Positions 26,808 to 42,839 of a stretch of 64,000 nucleotides of DNA are shown here, piece by piece (the stretch's first letter is position 1; every line of letters begins with the position of its first letter). The notes beneath the pieces were generated by a model that saw only the letters and a list, made by a program, of their open reading frames with translations, was not told the DNA's origin and did no database searches. The stretch spans positions 30,408,001 through 30,472,000 of the forward strand of contig NC_089744.1 of assembly GCF_040412425.1 (NCBI RefSeq), in the 5' to 3' direction. The position numbers and the translations under genes are program-made. Source of the stretch: Macrobrachium rosenbergii. Taxonomy: Eukaryota > Arthropoda > Malacostraca > Decapoda > Palaemonidae.

Positions 26808-26924
26808 TGTCCAATATTCTGCTTGGCATGGACACCAGAAGGGAGGAGACTTGTAACAGGGGCTTCCTCTGGGGAATTCACTCTTTGGAATGGATTGACC
26901 TTCAATTTTGAAACAATTCTACAA
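26808..26924 (+). CDS. WDR33: WDR33 exon, first WD40 blade
   Basis: A 117-bp exon of 39 codons, phase 0 at both ends, between a ttttcttttcag acceptor and a gtaagt donor. It encodes [20 protein letters not shown] followed by [19 protein letters not shown], nearly identical to the first WD40 repeat of animal WDR33. It joins directly to the K-A-K end of the upstream exon. In the human structure an aromatic residue from this NGLTFNFE region helps sandwich the U-A pair of AAUAAA; both Phe residues are present here. The degree of conservation shows purifying selection and excludes a pseudogene relic. Confidence 0.95.
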
Positions 26925-27778
<854 letters not shown>

Positions 27779-27930
27779 GCTCATGACAGTAGTGTGAGAA
27801 CGATGGTGTGGTCCCACAACGATCAATGGATGGTAACTGGAGATACTGGTGGCTTTGTTAAATATTGGCAGACGAACATGAATAATGTGAAGCTGTTCCA
27901 AGCACATAAGGACCCAGTGCGTGGCCTCAG
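27779..27930 (+). CDS. WDR33: WDR33 exon, WD40 blades 1-2
   Basis: A 152-bp exon after a tttttcag acceptor; the donor is CTCAG followed by gtacaa. It is phase 0 at the start and phase 2 at the end. It encodes [20 protein letters not shown], then [20 protein letters not shown], then [10 protein letters not shown], closely matching WDR33 WD40 repeat 2, with the KYWQ strand and the AHK start of the next repeat. The following exon should continue with an S/R-F-S-P-T-D-type sequence. I could not find it in the remaining 36 kb, so the gene either continues beyond the window or the exon escaped me. Confidence 0.95.
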
Positions 27931-30900
27931 GTACAATACTTTCATATCCATGTGTCATTTCTATCATTTAATTAACACACATTTGAATTTTTCAACCATG
28001 ATATACAAGGCTTCCATACTTGGAGTAAAATCTCTCATCTTATACCATGGAGTCATCCCAGCATTACTTTTAATTTTGTTCCTCTCCTGTTTATTTAAAA
28101 GGATATTGACAATTTTCATAAGTTTTTGTACCAGGAAACACAAAGATGATTTTTTTATTACTGTGGATCATTTTATGTATCCCATTAGATAATTAAGAAT
28201 GGTTTTACTAACTATTTTGTCACTTTTAGTAATAATCATTCACAAACCTTAGAATCTCCATTTTCCAGTTCTCCATCTTCCTTTTGCAGTCCTATTGGAA
28301 TTGGTTTTGGTATTTGGTTTCCTTTCTGTAGTACTTGTATTTACTCTTCATTTCCTTCTTTTGTAGATTGCTCTTTGTGGGTAATTTGACAGTCTCTCAT
28401 ATATTTGCTACAGCTCAGTAGTTTTTCAGTTGTTTAATTAGGAGGCATTTTTCTTGGAATGCATGTAAGAAGTCTGATTGAGGTAGAGATTACATCAGAA
28501 TAATAAATCTGAATTGAGAACGAAGATAGTATCCAGTAGTAGACATTCAGAGATCTAGTATCTTGAAATTAGAGTAGGTGAATGTTTTGATGATGAATAT
28601 AAATGTAAGCTAAGAGTACCAAAGGAAATCTCGTAGTAGGCAAATGATTTATAATTAAAAGATTACCATTCTCCTTACTTAAGTCTTTTCAGCCAAAAAG
28701 GTTACATTTGCCTTTAAGAATGCTTGTTATGTTCAATATTCAAAAAATTAATGTCAGATGAGCTGGCCAAAGACATAGCACTTCACATAACATTTCCATT
28801 AAATGAGGTTCATGGAATGCGTGAAAGAAATCAAACTGGGCATGAAATTATCTTTTTTAAAATGTTTTTACTTTGAAAGTATTTTTAAGCATTTTGCTTT
28901 GATTCAAACTAGTCTTGAAACTCGCTTTGACTCAAATCTAGTCTTGAAACTCTCAATGTTTGCAGGTTTTTTTTATCATCAGTGTAGGATAAATACAAAA
29001 TTCATGGATAGTAATAGTACAGTATAGGCATTAGAATTTTATTTTAGGTAAAGTTTTCACAAATAGAAAGTATGAAAATAATTTTTATATCCATTTCCAT
29101 GGGTCATAGCTATTGTTCTATTCAGTCATTCTTAAAAGAAAGGCATTAATTTTTTCCAGTCTCATTAAAATTTCAATAAAGGATTAGCATTCAGGCAAAA
29201 TGTTATGCCATTTCAGATTTTGCAAACATTCCTTGACATAAAAGTGATAGTAGGTGCTGTTGTTTTTGTTCAGTGTCTCCACCATATGATTGATTTGTAG
29301 AAGCCAGTTACAGTCATGCTGCAGTCTATGGGAGTAGGAATAGTTGTTAGTGAAAGCATAAGTTGAATGGGTGTCTCTGAAATCGATGCGTTTTTATGCA
29401 AGTTTGACTCATCAGGAAGTGGTTCTTATGGTTTACTCATTTTTCTTGTTAATCAGACTATTAAAGGTCGGTGACTGTTGTCAAGTTAAGGTGATGTCAT
29501 TGCACCCCTTTAGTATATAGGTATTGTTATTAAAATACACATTGGCAGGAATACATCAGTTCAAGTTTTATGATTAGTAGGATGCTACTTAGGCATTTAC
29601 TTATTTAAGTTTGACCATACCTTTACCTCAGTCGTTTTAGATTTTCATTTGATGCATTTTTGGACATTGTTTTTTCTTGAATTAATACATTCCATCATGA
29701 CTAGTATCACAATTAACCTGCTCTTCATGCTCCGAAGGCCTTTTGTCAGTTTTTAGTGTTGGCATAAATCTTATTCTTAACTGTACTCTGTAAAGATGAC
29801 TCAGAATGAATAAAGATGACCTCCTATCCTTAAAGACATGTAGAAAACAAGAATCTTCCAAGGTGTTGGTGGTGAAGATGTATTTCCCTTAAAAATAAAG
29901 ACATCCCTTTCATTTTAGTTATAAAGAAAAATAACAGTCTCGTGGGTTTCTCAACGAAAATGATGATTGGTAAAAAGTACTTTATTGTATACAGTATAGC
30001 ACACATTGTGATGAGGCATAGATAGAATGTAATGAAGATCACTCTGTATTAGAATTTTATGTATGTACAATAAATAAAATAAAAATTGATAACCCTTCCT
30101 AATAAAAGAAAGAAATTCGGACAAGAACAGAGACACCAATCATTATATACAAGTTTCTGTGGTAGTGATCTTAAGAAGAATTTGGCAGACTACATAATGT
30201 TTTAGATTTTTTGTAACCATTGAATAATAAAGTACATCCTTCCATTGCATATCCTCCATGCAAGCCATTATATAGATGTGATCAGTTTTGTGGTTACTAT
30301 ATTTTTGTGCTTTGTAAGTTTCTTGTAAATTGATTTGAGCTCAATAAAATAGGTGAAACTCTTTCATAGGCCTATGTGGTACGTGGCTGGTAGACGTAGG
30401 TGGTCTATTTGTCACCCCCAGAGGCCTGTTTTATTCACCTATGTTACAAGTATTTTTGGCTCTTAAAAGTAATAAAACTTTTCTTATTCAACAATGATGG
30501 GGAAAAAATTTAATTAAGGAGGAGAAGTGAAAAGATTAGTCAACAAATTTTGGGGATAGTTTTGGATTAGAAAGGAGAACAAGCCTCAGTTAGTTGCAAA
30601 TTAGCTTCACCTGTCGTTGCACAAAAACATAAGCTTAATTAGGATACTGTCAAGAGACAAATCCAAAAGTTCTGTCCTGAAAAATTCATAAATATCAGTG
30701 AAGTTTATAGAATTTTTTTTTACTAGAAAAGGTTTAGATACCTTATTAAATATACAATGAGGATTTTACAAAAATTCATCAACAAGGCAAGGTACTTTGA
30801 ACAGTGTTTATCTTTATCCCCTATAGTTTCAAGTTTCATAGGGCCATGTAGTGAGTTCAGGACATACTGAGGCAACTCTAGATTGATTTCTTTATTTTTA

Positions 30901-31048
30901 AGACTTAAGATGGTCCACTATTCTAACAATCAGTTGTCAGAGTACTGTAATGCAAATGCTCTTTTTAATCCTTTTGTTGCATCTCTGTTATTTAATGTTG
31001 TTGATCCTAAAATGAGAATTTAATATATTTTTCCAAAGTCTTTTGTAG
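27931..31048. other. Presumed WDR33 intron 3, no recognised feature
   Basis: AT-rich sequence. No conserved exon, RNA gene or recognised repeat seen. Confidence 0.45.
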
Positions 31049-31166
31049 GGTTAAATGGAATGTGTTTCCAGTTACTCAAAAACAGTTTGCAATTATTGGT
31101 GAATCCTTGCATAAAAGGCTAGAGATTTTCAGGAAAGAGCAACTTCCAGTGATGGAAAGCAGGAAG
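31049..31166 (+). CDS. Candidate exon of unknown gene
   Basis: A 118-bp open segment between a plausible acceptor (tttccaaagtcttttgtag) and an excellent donor (AAG before gtaagtatg). In the open frame it reads VKWNVFPVTQKQFAIIGESL, then HKRLEIFRKEQLPVMESRK, a charged, non-repetitive, protein-like sequence. The start phase would accept the WDR33 exon ending at 27930 (AG+G). But the length is not a multiple of three, so it cannot be a simple frame-preserving cassette before the normal next exon. The KRLEIFRKEQLPVM block faintly recalls the C-terminal helix of adenylate-kinase-like proteins; that is a guess. It could be an exon of a nested gene, an alternative terminal exon path, or chance. Confidence 0.35.
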
Positions 31167-32514
31167 GTAAGTATGCAATGATACAAATTTCTTTGGTAGT
31201 AATTTCTAGATTGTAAATTGTTCATTTCAGAATTTTCACTGTCAAGTTTATCCTTGTGATAGAAATAGAGAGAAATAATGGGTTATTGCAGAAACAAAAC
31301 AGCAGTATAACGTGGTTGCCTTCAGTGGGAAAATTGACATGAAAATTGCCAGGAAAGCATTGGAAAAATTAAATTTATTGTAAACATTTAAATATATACT
31401 CTGACAACTAGAAACTCTGTAGAATGGATGATGATGGTCCCATAATATATGGTGCCTACAAAGTACTGCAATGTACAATTCATAAACTAGGGTCATATCA
31501 CACAGTAGTATAAAATTTGTATATTTCTGCATCAAGTATTTAGTTGCAATCTTTGATTTTTTTTTTATATGACGATAGTGAAAGACTGGTATATTTATTT
31601 ATTTATATGTATGATAGTTCATTCACAAAACTTTTTTTACTCTTGTATTTAGCCACAACTATTACATTAATATTAAATTCACTTTACCTTGCACCCAGTA
31701 GAAATCATACATGACGTGTATCTGTCTGACCTAGTATTCAAACCTGTGCCTTTTGGGTTCAAAACAATAGATAAATAGTTGACTTACCCACTAAGCTAAG
31801 TGGATAAGTATACTAATCTAACTCTGTGTCAAACCCATAAGGCTCATTCTGAAACCTGGAGAGCAACAGATGCACTTATGTACAGTTCCTGTTGGATGGA
31901 AGTGGTGACACAAGGTAAAGGAATTGCTTGTGTGTGTGAAGCTAGTCAAGTAATTGTCAAACCTGATTATAAGGAGAAGGAAGCATAATGTTAATGATAA
32001 TAATAATAACAATGATAATAGAAGAAAATTATCGCAATAGAAGAATGGAGCAACATAAGGTAAAGTCATTTTACTACCAACAATTAACACAGTGGACTAC
32101 AAGATAAGGAACTGGCAAGGTTGACACATACATCAATATTATAGGGCCTAGGACCATCGCATACTCAGATACATATACTGTAGTGCTGCTTAGCTTCTGA
32201 ATAAATAGGTAAAGAAAGTTAGGCAATACAGTAAAAGTGGGGACAATAATGGGTGCAAGATGAGCAAAGGGATGCATATTATTGCCCCTCCATTATCATA
32301 AACTGCCTCTATAGCCAAAAGGCAATATGTGCAAATCTACCATATACAGTACTAGCACATGATAGATCCGATGGAGGCAGTTTGTAGGATGTTGAGATTT
32401 TATGGTATAGAATATAAGTTACTAAGAAGAATCAACTTTTAATAAAGGAATGCTAGTAGTGTATATTAGAGTATGCAGCAGATTGGGCAAAATGTAATGC
32501 AATCAGTTCTCACA
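31167..32514. other. No recognised feature
   Basis: AT-rich sequence with no conserved frame or recognised repeat. Confidence 0.4.
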
Positions 32515-33487
32515 AATCAGGACACCAAGTATGTAGAGGAAAACATTGTTAGAGAATTCCTGGAATAATCCAAAGTTGTTCTCACATGCACACAGACATC
32601 AAAAAGTCAAGAGCTGAATTGGCCCTCTTAAAGTAGATGGATTCCTTACCACATCACCAGAAGAGGTTTTTGAATGCCTGTCAGAGCAGTTCTCATACAT
32701 ATATTTGGCCCAAGACTCAAACCACTAAATTCATTGACCTAGGTGGTAACGATCTCCTAAGACAACAGAATATTAACTTTATGGAAAGAGTGATTGAAAA
32801 GAAAATCAATTCTTTAAGATTTAAATCTGTAGTTGGATACGACCATTTCTGGTAATGCTACTTAAATCATGATACCATCTTGTGGATGGCAAGTCATTAA
32901 CAGATGCAGTAAAGACAGTGCAAAAATCAAGCTTGCAATTGATTCTGTAGCCGCAAAGGAAAACAGCATAAGCTGTCTCATAAAATTGTATCTTCCTATA
33001 TCAGTAACATCCCTCCTTTAAAAAATCTTTGAGAAAATGGCTAGGAAAAGAGTCGTCAAATGTCTGACCAATAATGATCCCCCCCCCATACTAGCCAACA
33101 GAGCTAGTCAACCAAACATATGATAATCAGATCCTAGAGTCAGCCAATTGAATTGACACTATTTTTCTTGGCTTTGCTAAAGCATATGGCAAAGTTTATC
33201 CTTTCATACTATGCAACAAGCTCAAAGAAAAACAGATGGGTGGTCTGGTAGGGGCTTAGCTATATAAATTCATATCAGATCAAATGTTTCAGGTATCAGT
33301 TAATGGAACCTTATCCAAACCTGCCCACAATATATCAGGTATCGCACAAAGAACTGTTCTCAGTCCCGTTCTTTTTATTAAAACAATTAGCGATATAAAA
33401 AATCTGTAAACCTTGTTTATATCTTCATTTGTTAGTGATCCCCTTGTCTCAGCCTTATTGGACTTGTGTGAAAGAGAAGTGTGTGCT
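32515..33487 (+). mobile_element. LINE remnant F, copy 2 (reverse transcriptase)
   Basis: Same family and orientation as 22240-24010. The pre-RT part (32620-32860) aligns with copy 1. RT motifs at 33160-33400 are better preserved here: FLGFAKAYGKVYPFILCNKL (F-KAFDKVDH motif region), a FQVSVNGTLSKPA block, and SGIAQRTVLSPVLFIKTISD (the SG-PQG-VLGP-LF motif). Stops interrupt it (for example after GGLVGA). The YADD active-site segment is decayed, and the copy is cut off near the SINE at 33501. Confidence 0.75.
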
Positions 33488-33500
33488 TTAATTGGGGTTG

Positions 33501-33709
33501 TTAAGTTAAGTATACCTTAGTTTAACCAGACCACTGAGCTGATTAACAGCTCTCCTAGGGCTGGCCTGAAGGATTAGATTTATTTTACATGGCTAAGAAG
33601 CAATTGTGATAGAAATAAATTCCTGTTATTCTTCATTGGCTGGTCGGAGATTTTGAAAGCGGGGCCAGCAGAGTGCTAGCTGAGAACAGAACCCACTCGC
33701 GTAATGAAC
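33501..33709 (-). mobile_element. tRNA-derived SINE, copy 2
   Basis: Flanked by a perfect 13-bp duplication ttaattggggttg (33488-33500 and 33710-33722). Read on the - strand it starts with a tRNA-like head: an A-box-like region (cgcgagtgggttctgttctc agctagc) and a B-box-like gctttcaaaatctc, where a less-decayed copy should read gttcgaatc. It then enters the body shared with 22442-22573 (ggccagccctaggagagctg on that strand). Relative to copy 1 it lacks about 30 bp (the ctgtaggtcccgttgctagg segment). Both decayed pol III boxes make it inactive. Confidence 0.9.
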
Positions 33710-33782
33710 TTAATTGGGGTTGACTATATGTTACAACTTGTGGGTAGAATTTTGAAATTTAAATGAAAACGAATGAAAAAAT

Positions 33783-34679
<897 letters not shown>

Positions 34680-35880
34680 AATTATTGAGTCACACATGAA
34701 CTGGAAAGCACACATGGAACATAAGGAAGCAAAAAGCAAAAATGCATCAAACTTGATAAAAATTTATCACCTACTACTTGGGAAGCTGACAGATATACTG
34801 TGATGGAAGCCAAATTTGTGGCTCAGCACATGACTCGATGTTAAAAAGCTTAAATCCAATTCACAGAGAAGGACTTACAATCTGCCACTGAATATTCAAG
34901 GCCTCCCCAAGTAAATCCATACAAGTTGAAAGTGGTGAAGTTCCTCTGTCTCTTCTTTGAGACATAATAACCATATGAAGCGCAGTCAGAATTCGGGCAG
35001 GTAACTCGCCAAGTAAAAAGCTTTTCAGTTGAGATATTTTCTTGAATGATCGTCTACCACTGTTCCCAGTTAGAATTAGATTATGAATAAAGTGTGCCAT
35101 TAAAATATCTATCCAGAAACTATACATATACCCTTACATATCAAAGAAACATACAATAAAACATTAAAGATATAAAGGTCCACATTATGCAGTTTTTACG
35201 GATGGGTCCAAATTATTCATGGTGTAGGATTTGTTGCATCCTTGTTCAGTGGTACAAGCCAGTTGTCTTGAACCACTGATTAGCTGTTTTCATAATAGTA
35301 TTGTTAGCAATATGGTCAATGGTTATGGTTATTAAAAACATGCCACCTTAGAAATGTGTAATTTCCATTGACTAAAAGAATTTTGAAATCCCTGTCAAAA
35401 TTATTGCCCTAAAATTACTTATGCTCAGCAAATTAAGTTTTCATTTCACAAATTGAATTATGCTGCTGCAAATGTTGAATATGTTGGATCCCTACACATA
35501 AAGGCAATAAATTAAATGGGGATGCTGTTAAGGAGCAAGAAGCTTGAATCACTATGACTAGATAAAAAATATCTACTTCTGGCAGTGATTTTTGCTATCA
35601 AACCCATCATTTATAGTAAATGGCAGAAATTATGGCATAAGATCATGTGAAAATAATGCTAAACCAACTATTTGAATGTGGTGGTAGTCATATAAAAAAA
35701 AAGCCACATAGAAGTAATATTGGCCCATTTTCAAATTGGTCACCCTCTTCTGACTTATGGATATTTGATGAGTAATCCATATGACACAATGTTTGAGTGC
35801 AGAGAATGCAGTTCATTACTTACAGTGAGACATATTTAGTGACTGTGTAACTTGCAAACAACAATTTATATTCAGGTATT
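34680..35880 (+). mobile_element. Jockey-like LINE remnant G (RT end and RNase H)
   Basis: Decayed ORF2 on the + strand. 34690-35020 gives the RT thumb region (NWKAHMEH, LIKIYHLL, LKSNSQRR; an IQVESGEVPLSLL block). 35190-35290 gives VFTDGSK then an HGVGFVASLFSGT-type block, the first RNase H Asp motif. 35590-35640 gives FIYSKWQKLW, and 35740-35850 gives HPLLTYGYLMSNPYDTMFEC then RECSSLLTVRHI, the terminal Cys-His motif of Jockey-type ORF2. Frames shift several times. The 5' part of ORF2 is absent. Confidence 0.8.
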
Positions 35881-37631
<1,751 letters not shown>

Positions 37632-38236
37632 ATTGAGTGATGTGTTAGTACAGTTGGCATATCCTTACTTTTAAACCATCTCGTATATAATAGGATGCTG
37701 AGAGATAAGACTATGTTGCTATTCATTCTGTTATTCATCAGCTTCAGTACTAAATTTTTCCACTCATGTCTCCTCTTCTGTGCTTTATCTTCCACCAATC
37801 TTTACTCATTTCCAGCCTCCAGTCTCATAGTTCTCATCAAAGCACATCTGGATCTTTCAACTTCTCAGGTGGTGCCCACGGGAGTAACCCAGTTGACGCT
37901 TTATCACTTACTGTTCTCTCAGAGGTTTAGTAAAGAAAGTATCTAAGCCATCGCCATACCTCCATCATTACCATATCAACATGTGGGATTTCTGTAATTT
38001 CCCTTACAGTATCATTTCTTCTCTGTCTTGACATGACTGGAATGTGCTTCATAAGGTGTATAGTATTCTCAAATCAACATTTTTTAAAATATAGATATAT
38101 GATACTATTGTATGAAGGAGTTGTCCTGTCAGTGTATTCAGTTCTTAATGCAAATCTAGAAGTTTAGAATGTCATTACTCCCTTAAGCAAATAACAACTA
38201 ATAAGGAACATTTCACATTATCATATAGGATTATTT

Positions 38237-38238
<2 letters not shown>

Positions 38239-38327
<89 letters not shown>
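38239..38327. repeat. (CT)n microsatellite
   Basis: About 89 bp of CT. Confidence 0.97.
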
Positions 38328-38328
<1 letters not shown>

Positions 38329-40559
38329 GCAAATTGGATTTTCCTAGTTTAGCCATTTAAAAGAAAAAGGACAAGCTTGCTTTGCTGTTACATATTTTAT
38401 GAAAACTTTTCTATCAGCTGTGGAGATAACAGGCAAGAATGATATTGGAAAACAAAGGGAGATGGTCTTATACTGGATGGGCATGGTGTGGTCCAACAAT
38501 TTCCATAATGTTTTAACCTTTACTTGCTTGTTAAGCAGATTAAAACTGGTGAAACATTCAATCTAAGTCTGGAATATTCCTTTTATGTTGGGGGAGGGGT
38601 GCAGAAAATGGTTATGCAGATCCTGGACCCGTGGGTAATAAGCGAATGTTGTGTTTGATATAGTAAGAGTAGATGCTGCGCTGGTTGTCTTGTTACCTTC
38701 TTTATTTTCTGGAATCTCTCAAGTTGACTGGTACTTGTAGAGCCACTGAAAACTGTAAAAATTTTGTTGTACACATTATATAATTTAAGTTTATGACATT
38801 GTTGCTAATAATTTTGCTGCATAAACAGAGGCATTTTTAGTTAATGGGATGTCTTGTTTTATTAGCTTATGATAACAAATCCTGCATCCTAGTACTGTAC
38901 AAACCTGTAGACTATATATACACAGTGGAGTGGAATCCTTACTAATAAGTCGTGCATTAATGGCGTTGGGTAGATGACAGACATAGTGTGCTCTCACATT
39001 TTAACCTGGCTGAGGTGACCATAAGTGATTGTAGTTTAGCAGGATGCGTGTAGTTTAGCAGGGTGCGTGTTAGGCTGGCTGGGAATATATGCTAACTGAG
39101 CAATGGTGATAAGAGTTGTTTAAGGTGAAGGGTGTAGGTCGTGCATGTGATTGACATACCAATGTTATTAATAGTGTCTGCTTTCCTTTGAGTAATTATT
39201 GGACAGTAGTATTCATCATACTTACCCTGACTTCATGTGCATAGGATATACTGTTAGTCTCTTGGTATTGTTATGTGATCATGAATTAATTTTGAATGAT
39301 AATGTGTATTTTAGCAGCGAAATTAGATTATTTTTTCATATGCAGCTCTGTGCAGACATGTACTGTACGTGCATGTTTATGCTTTTACATCACACTGTGT
39401 ATTAAAACACCATTTACCTATGTTACCCCTGAATTTCATGTGTTGTGATTAATTAAACAGCATTGTAAATTATGTTTCATCTATGATGCCTGTGCAAACC
39501 AGTGCATCACTTGTTAATTTTGTTTTGCTGGTAGATCATCACTAAAAAGTTTCCTCCTTCCATAAATAATTTCCACAGGGAACTTGAATTGGCACTTTCA
39601 AGTGGTGGCACACCAAACATTCCCCCTAGATTTCATATCCCTTGTTTTGGTAGAGGACCTCAGTCAGCCAGAGACCAATAAAAAGGAGGGAAAATAGGAT
39701 AGAGAAATAACAGAAGCCCAGTCTTTGTCAGGGTACACTGGATAGCCTTTCAGGTATGGCTAGACCTAATGGGGCAGGAAAACTATAAGCTATCACAATA
39801 CCATTGCCTAGTTTTACCTAGTGCAGTGCAAGCACCTCACCTCCAGCAAAGTGTTGGGTCATCTGGAGGAGGTTCAGGTGCAAAAAGGCATATCTTGGGA
39901 CGCTCTATACTGCATCTTGAGATTGTTAGTTATTTTACCATACTTATTGATTCTTAGATTACCACTTTTTCAGGTAATTCTCTTTTTGAATATAAGATAT
40001 TATTGTTCTGTTGGTAATTTGTTGTGCCATGCTCCATTGTTTTGAAATCTACTGTTTTCACTGTACATCATTCAGGATAATTTATTCTGCAACGTGTAAT
40101 GAAGCAGCAGTTTCAGTGTAGACCAGCTCTCATACACTCACAGCATACTTAAAGCATATAATTGGTCAAGGTTCCTCCTCCCCAGAACAGAGAAGATGCT
40201 TGCTCCCCATTGAACTGAAGTACCTGACACGGTCAAGCAAGGGGAAACATTCATGTCAAATCTTACCCTCAGTCCTTGGTCTGAGCTCAGTGGACTGACA
40301 GTCCTTAGGCACTGAAGGTAAGGTAAGTCAGAAAGTATTTCAAGAACAGTCACTAGTTGTGACAAGACAGTGTTCATCCTCTGTATGTCACATAGTGGAT
40401 AGGAGGCTGGCTGTCTTAGACAAACTTTGTTGTGTTGTTTAATATATACAAAATAATATTCAAAATAAGAGTAGAAAACAGGTGAAACAATGGACATGGA
40501 TATGGATGCCCTTCCCCAATAAAATGAAGTCTGGTGTAACTGCTGCACTTTGGCTCCAT
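38328..40559. other. No recognised feature
   Basis: No conserved exon or repeat family recognised. The minus-strand open frame at 40138-40548 (136 codons) has no domain I can identify. Confidence 0.4.
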
Positions 40560-42310
40560 ATCAGCAGAACAACAAAGAAAAGAAATGGGGCTTTTGAACT
40601 GACCTAATATTCATTTATGTCAGCTGTAGATTTGTCATATATAGCCGAGCTAGATTCCATGCCAAAACTGAGAGAAAAATCCAGTTTTGATTTTTAAGAG
40701 AGCCAGTTATCAAGTCTGTGTCCAACATTGGAAATGTATTTCAGACCAGGAAGAGTAAATAAATGGTTGAATGAAACAACCACTTAAGTTGAGTCAACAG
40801 TTTTTCCAGGTATCAGAGAAACAAGAACAGTATTCTACCTCACTTTGAAGTTGCCAGAAAAATTATATTACTGGCATGATTGAGATTAATATTTGACAAC
40901 ATCCACAACCTAGAAATAGATCAGGTCACCAGCAAAGAAAAATGCTAAGATTACATTCATCAGACAAAATCTACCTCAAAAATAAAAATCCTCGGCCAGA
41001 ATAGTGAAATACACCTGTTTGTACCTGTACCACTACAGTGTAAGTTATGCTCCAAATTTGGACATATAAAAGTTTAAGAAATGTGTCAATAACAAGGTAT
41101 GTGCAGTTTTGGGGGTGCAAAGATCATACTGCAGACTGGACCTGCATCACCCTTAAATAGCCATGGATGAACAGCTTGAAAGCTGCTGATGACAAGAGCA
41201 GGAATGGCAGAAATAGAGGCTAAACTGGAGTTGAAAGTCTGAGGATTACTTCATTCAAGAAAAATTCCATTACAAAACAGTCCTAAAAACCAGGTTTTCC
41301 AAATCTCCGGTACTGAAGACAAAAAACTTGTAGCTTTATACAAATCCAGATGACACCCTGTTGAATATTGGTAAACAAAGGCACCCAAAATATCACAGAA
41401 CTGCAAGTATATAACCATAACAGTGATTCACAACAGTAAGATGTAAATGAAAGAACGATTATTAGAATATACAGCCCCCCCCAAAGAAACTAAAATATTG
41501 ACAACAGCAATAAGAATACAATATCATAGTTGAAATTTCATATAAAATTAGACCTCATGGCAACACCAAAGAAATTTAAATTCCTTCCATTAAAAAATAA
41601 GGTAGAATACCATCACTGTGAATATTATACTGAAACCATAATAATAAGAGAAGATAATATGTTAAAGAAAATAAAGACAGAAGAAAGCTGTTTCGGTACT
41701 GAAGTGAAACAAAGTTATTATGAAATGGAAATCAGCCAAAAAATAAGCAAAATAGTGATGAATACATTTCAAGTGATCTGTATGTCAGACCAAAAATAAG
41801 ATTTAAGAAAGGAAAATGTTATGGAATAAATTAAACAGAATGCCTGTACCAGGATGGAACAACTTCAGAATTAACCACAGACCAAAATTACGCAGGAAAA
41901 GGGGAGAAGAAATAGTCCCATCGCCAATAATCACCTTATCTACAAAGATTCAAATCAAGGAACAACAGATAGAGCCACAACAAAAATTGTGGCTTTAATT
42001 CATTTTATTGAGACAGCAAAGTTGAAAGTTTATTGAAAAAGAGCCTTGTAAATACAATAAGATATTTTGTAAAAACAAATAAAGCAAGAGATTTTAAATA
42101 ATTTTATAGAAAAAAATTCAAACAAACAACTCTAAAAAGGAGGCCAGAAATAAAAGCACAACATATGAATTCTGTGCCAAATACAGTACATGAAATGCCC
42201 AAATAACAAGAATGCAAATTTTGATAAGGGAGATATTAAAACAGCTTTTGTAAATCACAAAAGTCTGGCCACCCTTATATGTTTAGAAATAATTAAGTGA
42301 ATGTCAGTGG
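40560..42310 (+). mobile_element. Jockey-like LINE remnant H, ORF1 part
   Basis: Decayed gag-like ORF1 on the + strand. At 41039-41150 it encodes zinc-knuckle motifs: CKLCSKFGHIKV (C-x2-C-x3-GH), then CVNNKVCAV, then, after removing one extra T from a TTTT run, CAVWGCKDHTADWTC. This is the repeated CCHC arrangement of Jockey-type ORF1. The section downstream to about 42000 is Lys-rich and mostly open (41530-41799 and 41816-41998), consistent with the ORF1 tail. ORF2 endonuclease and reverse transcriptase are missing before the RNase H part at 42840. Confidence 0.65.
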
Positions 42311-42839
42311 GCTCCAGATTCGATTACATACAGGAGATATTCATCATCTGCAGGAGTATGAACCTATAAGAGTATGTTTATAACATGTTAATGATCCAGT
42401 TGCCTTAATTAGCCAATACATACTAACAAACATTGTCAGGTTGTGAAGATGCCAGTTTAGGAACTGCAGTGTATATGTGTAGGATATATGATAGAATCCC
42501 AGTAGCCAGTATTGGCTTTTATGGTCACTCAAAAATGTCCATTTAAACTACACGTATCAATAATTTTGATTGGTATAACAGATCCTAAGGCAGTACCAGT
42601 GTGTTTTATTGCCCACTGCCCAATGTATGACCATGATTTCCTTTCATCAGGTAGTGCAGGCTGCAGGCCTCCACATGGAGCAGTTAATGTCTGTGAATAG
42701 ACATTGCCATCTGAATGACAGAGTAACACACGTACTGTATTGTTTTAAAACTCATGGAATATTCTTAGCTGTCATTGAGTGTGCATATGCTCGTGAACGT
42801 CATCAATGATACACATGAAAACATATGAGAGGTAAAGGT

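Noticed and set aside
31049..31166. Frame-preserving cassette exon of WDR33
   Set aside because: 118 bp is not divisible by three, so inclusion before the normal phase-2 exon would break the frame; kept only as a candidate exon of unknown origin.
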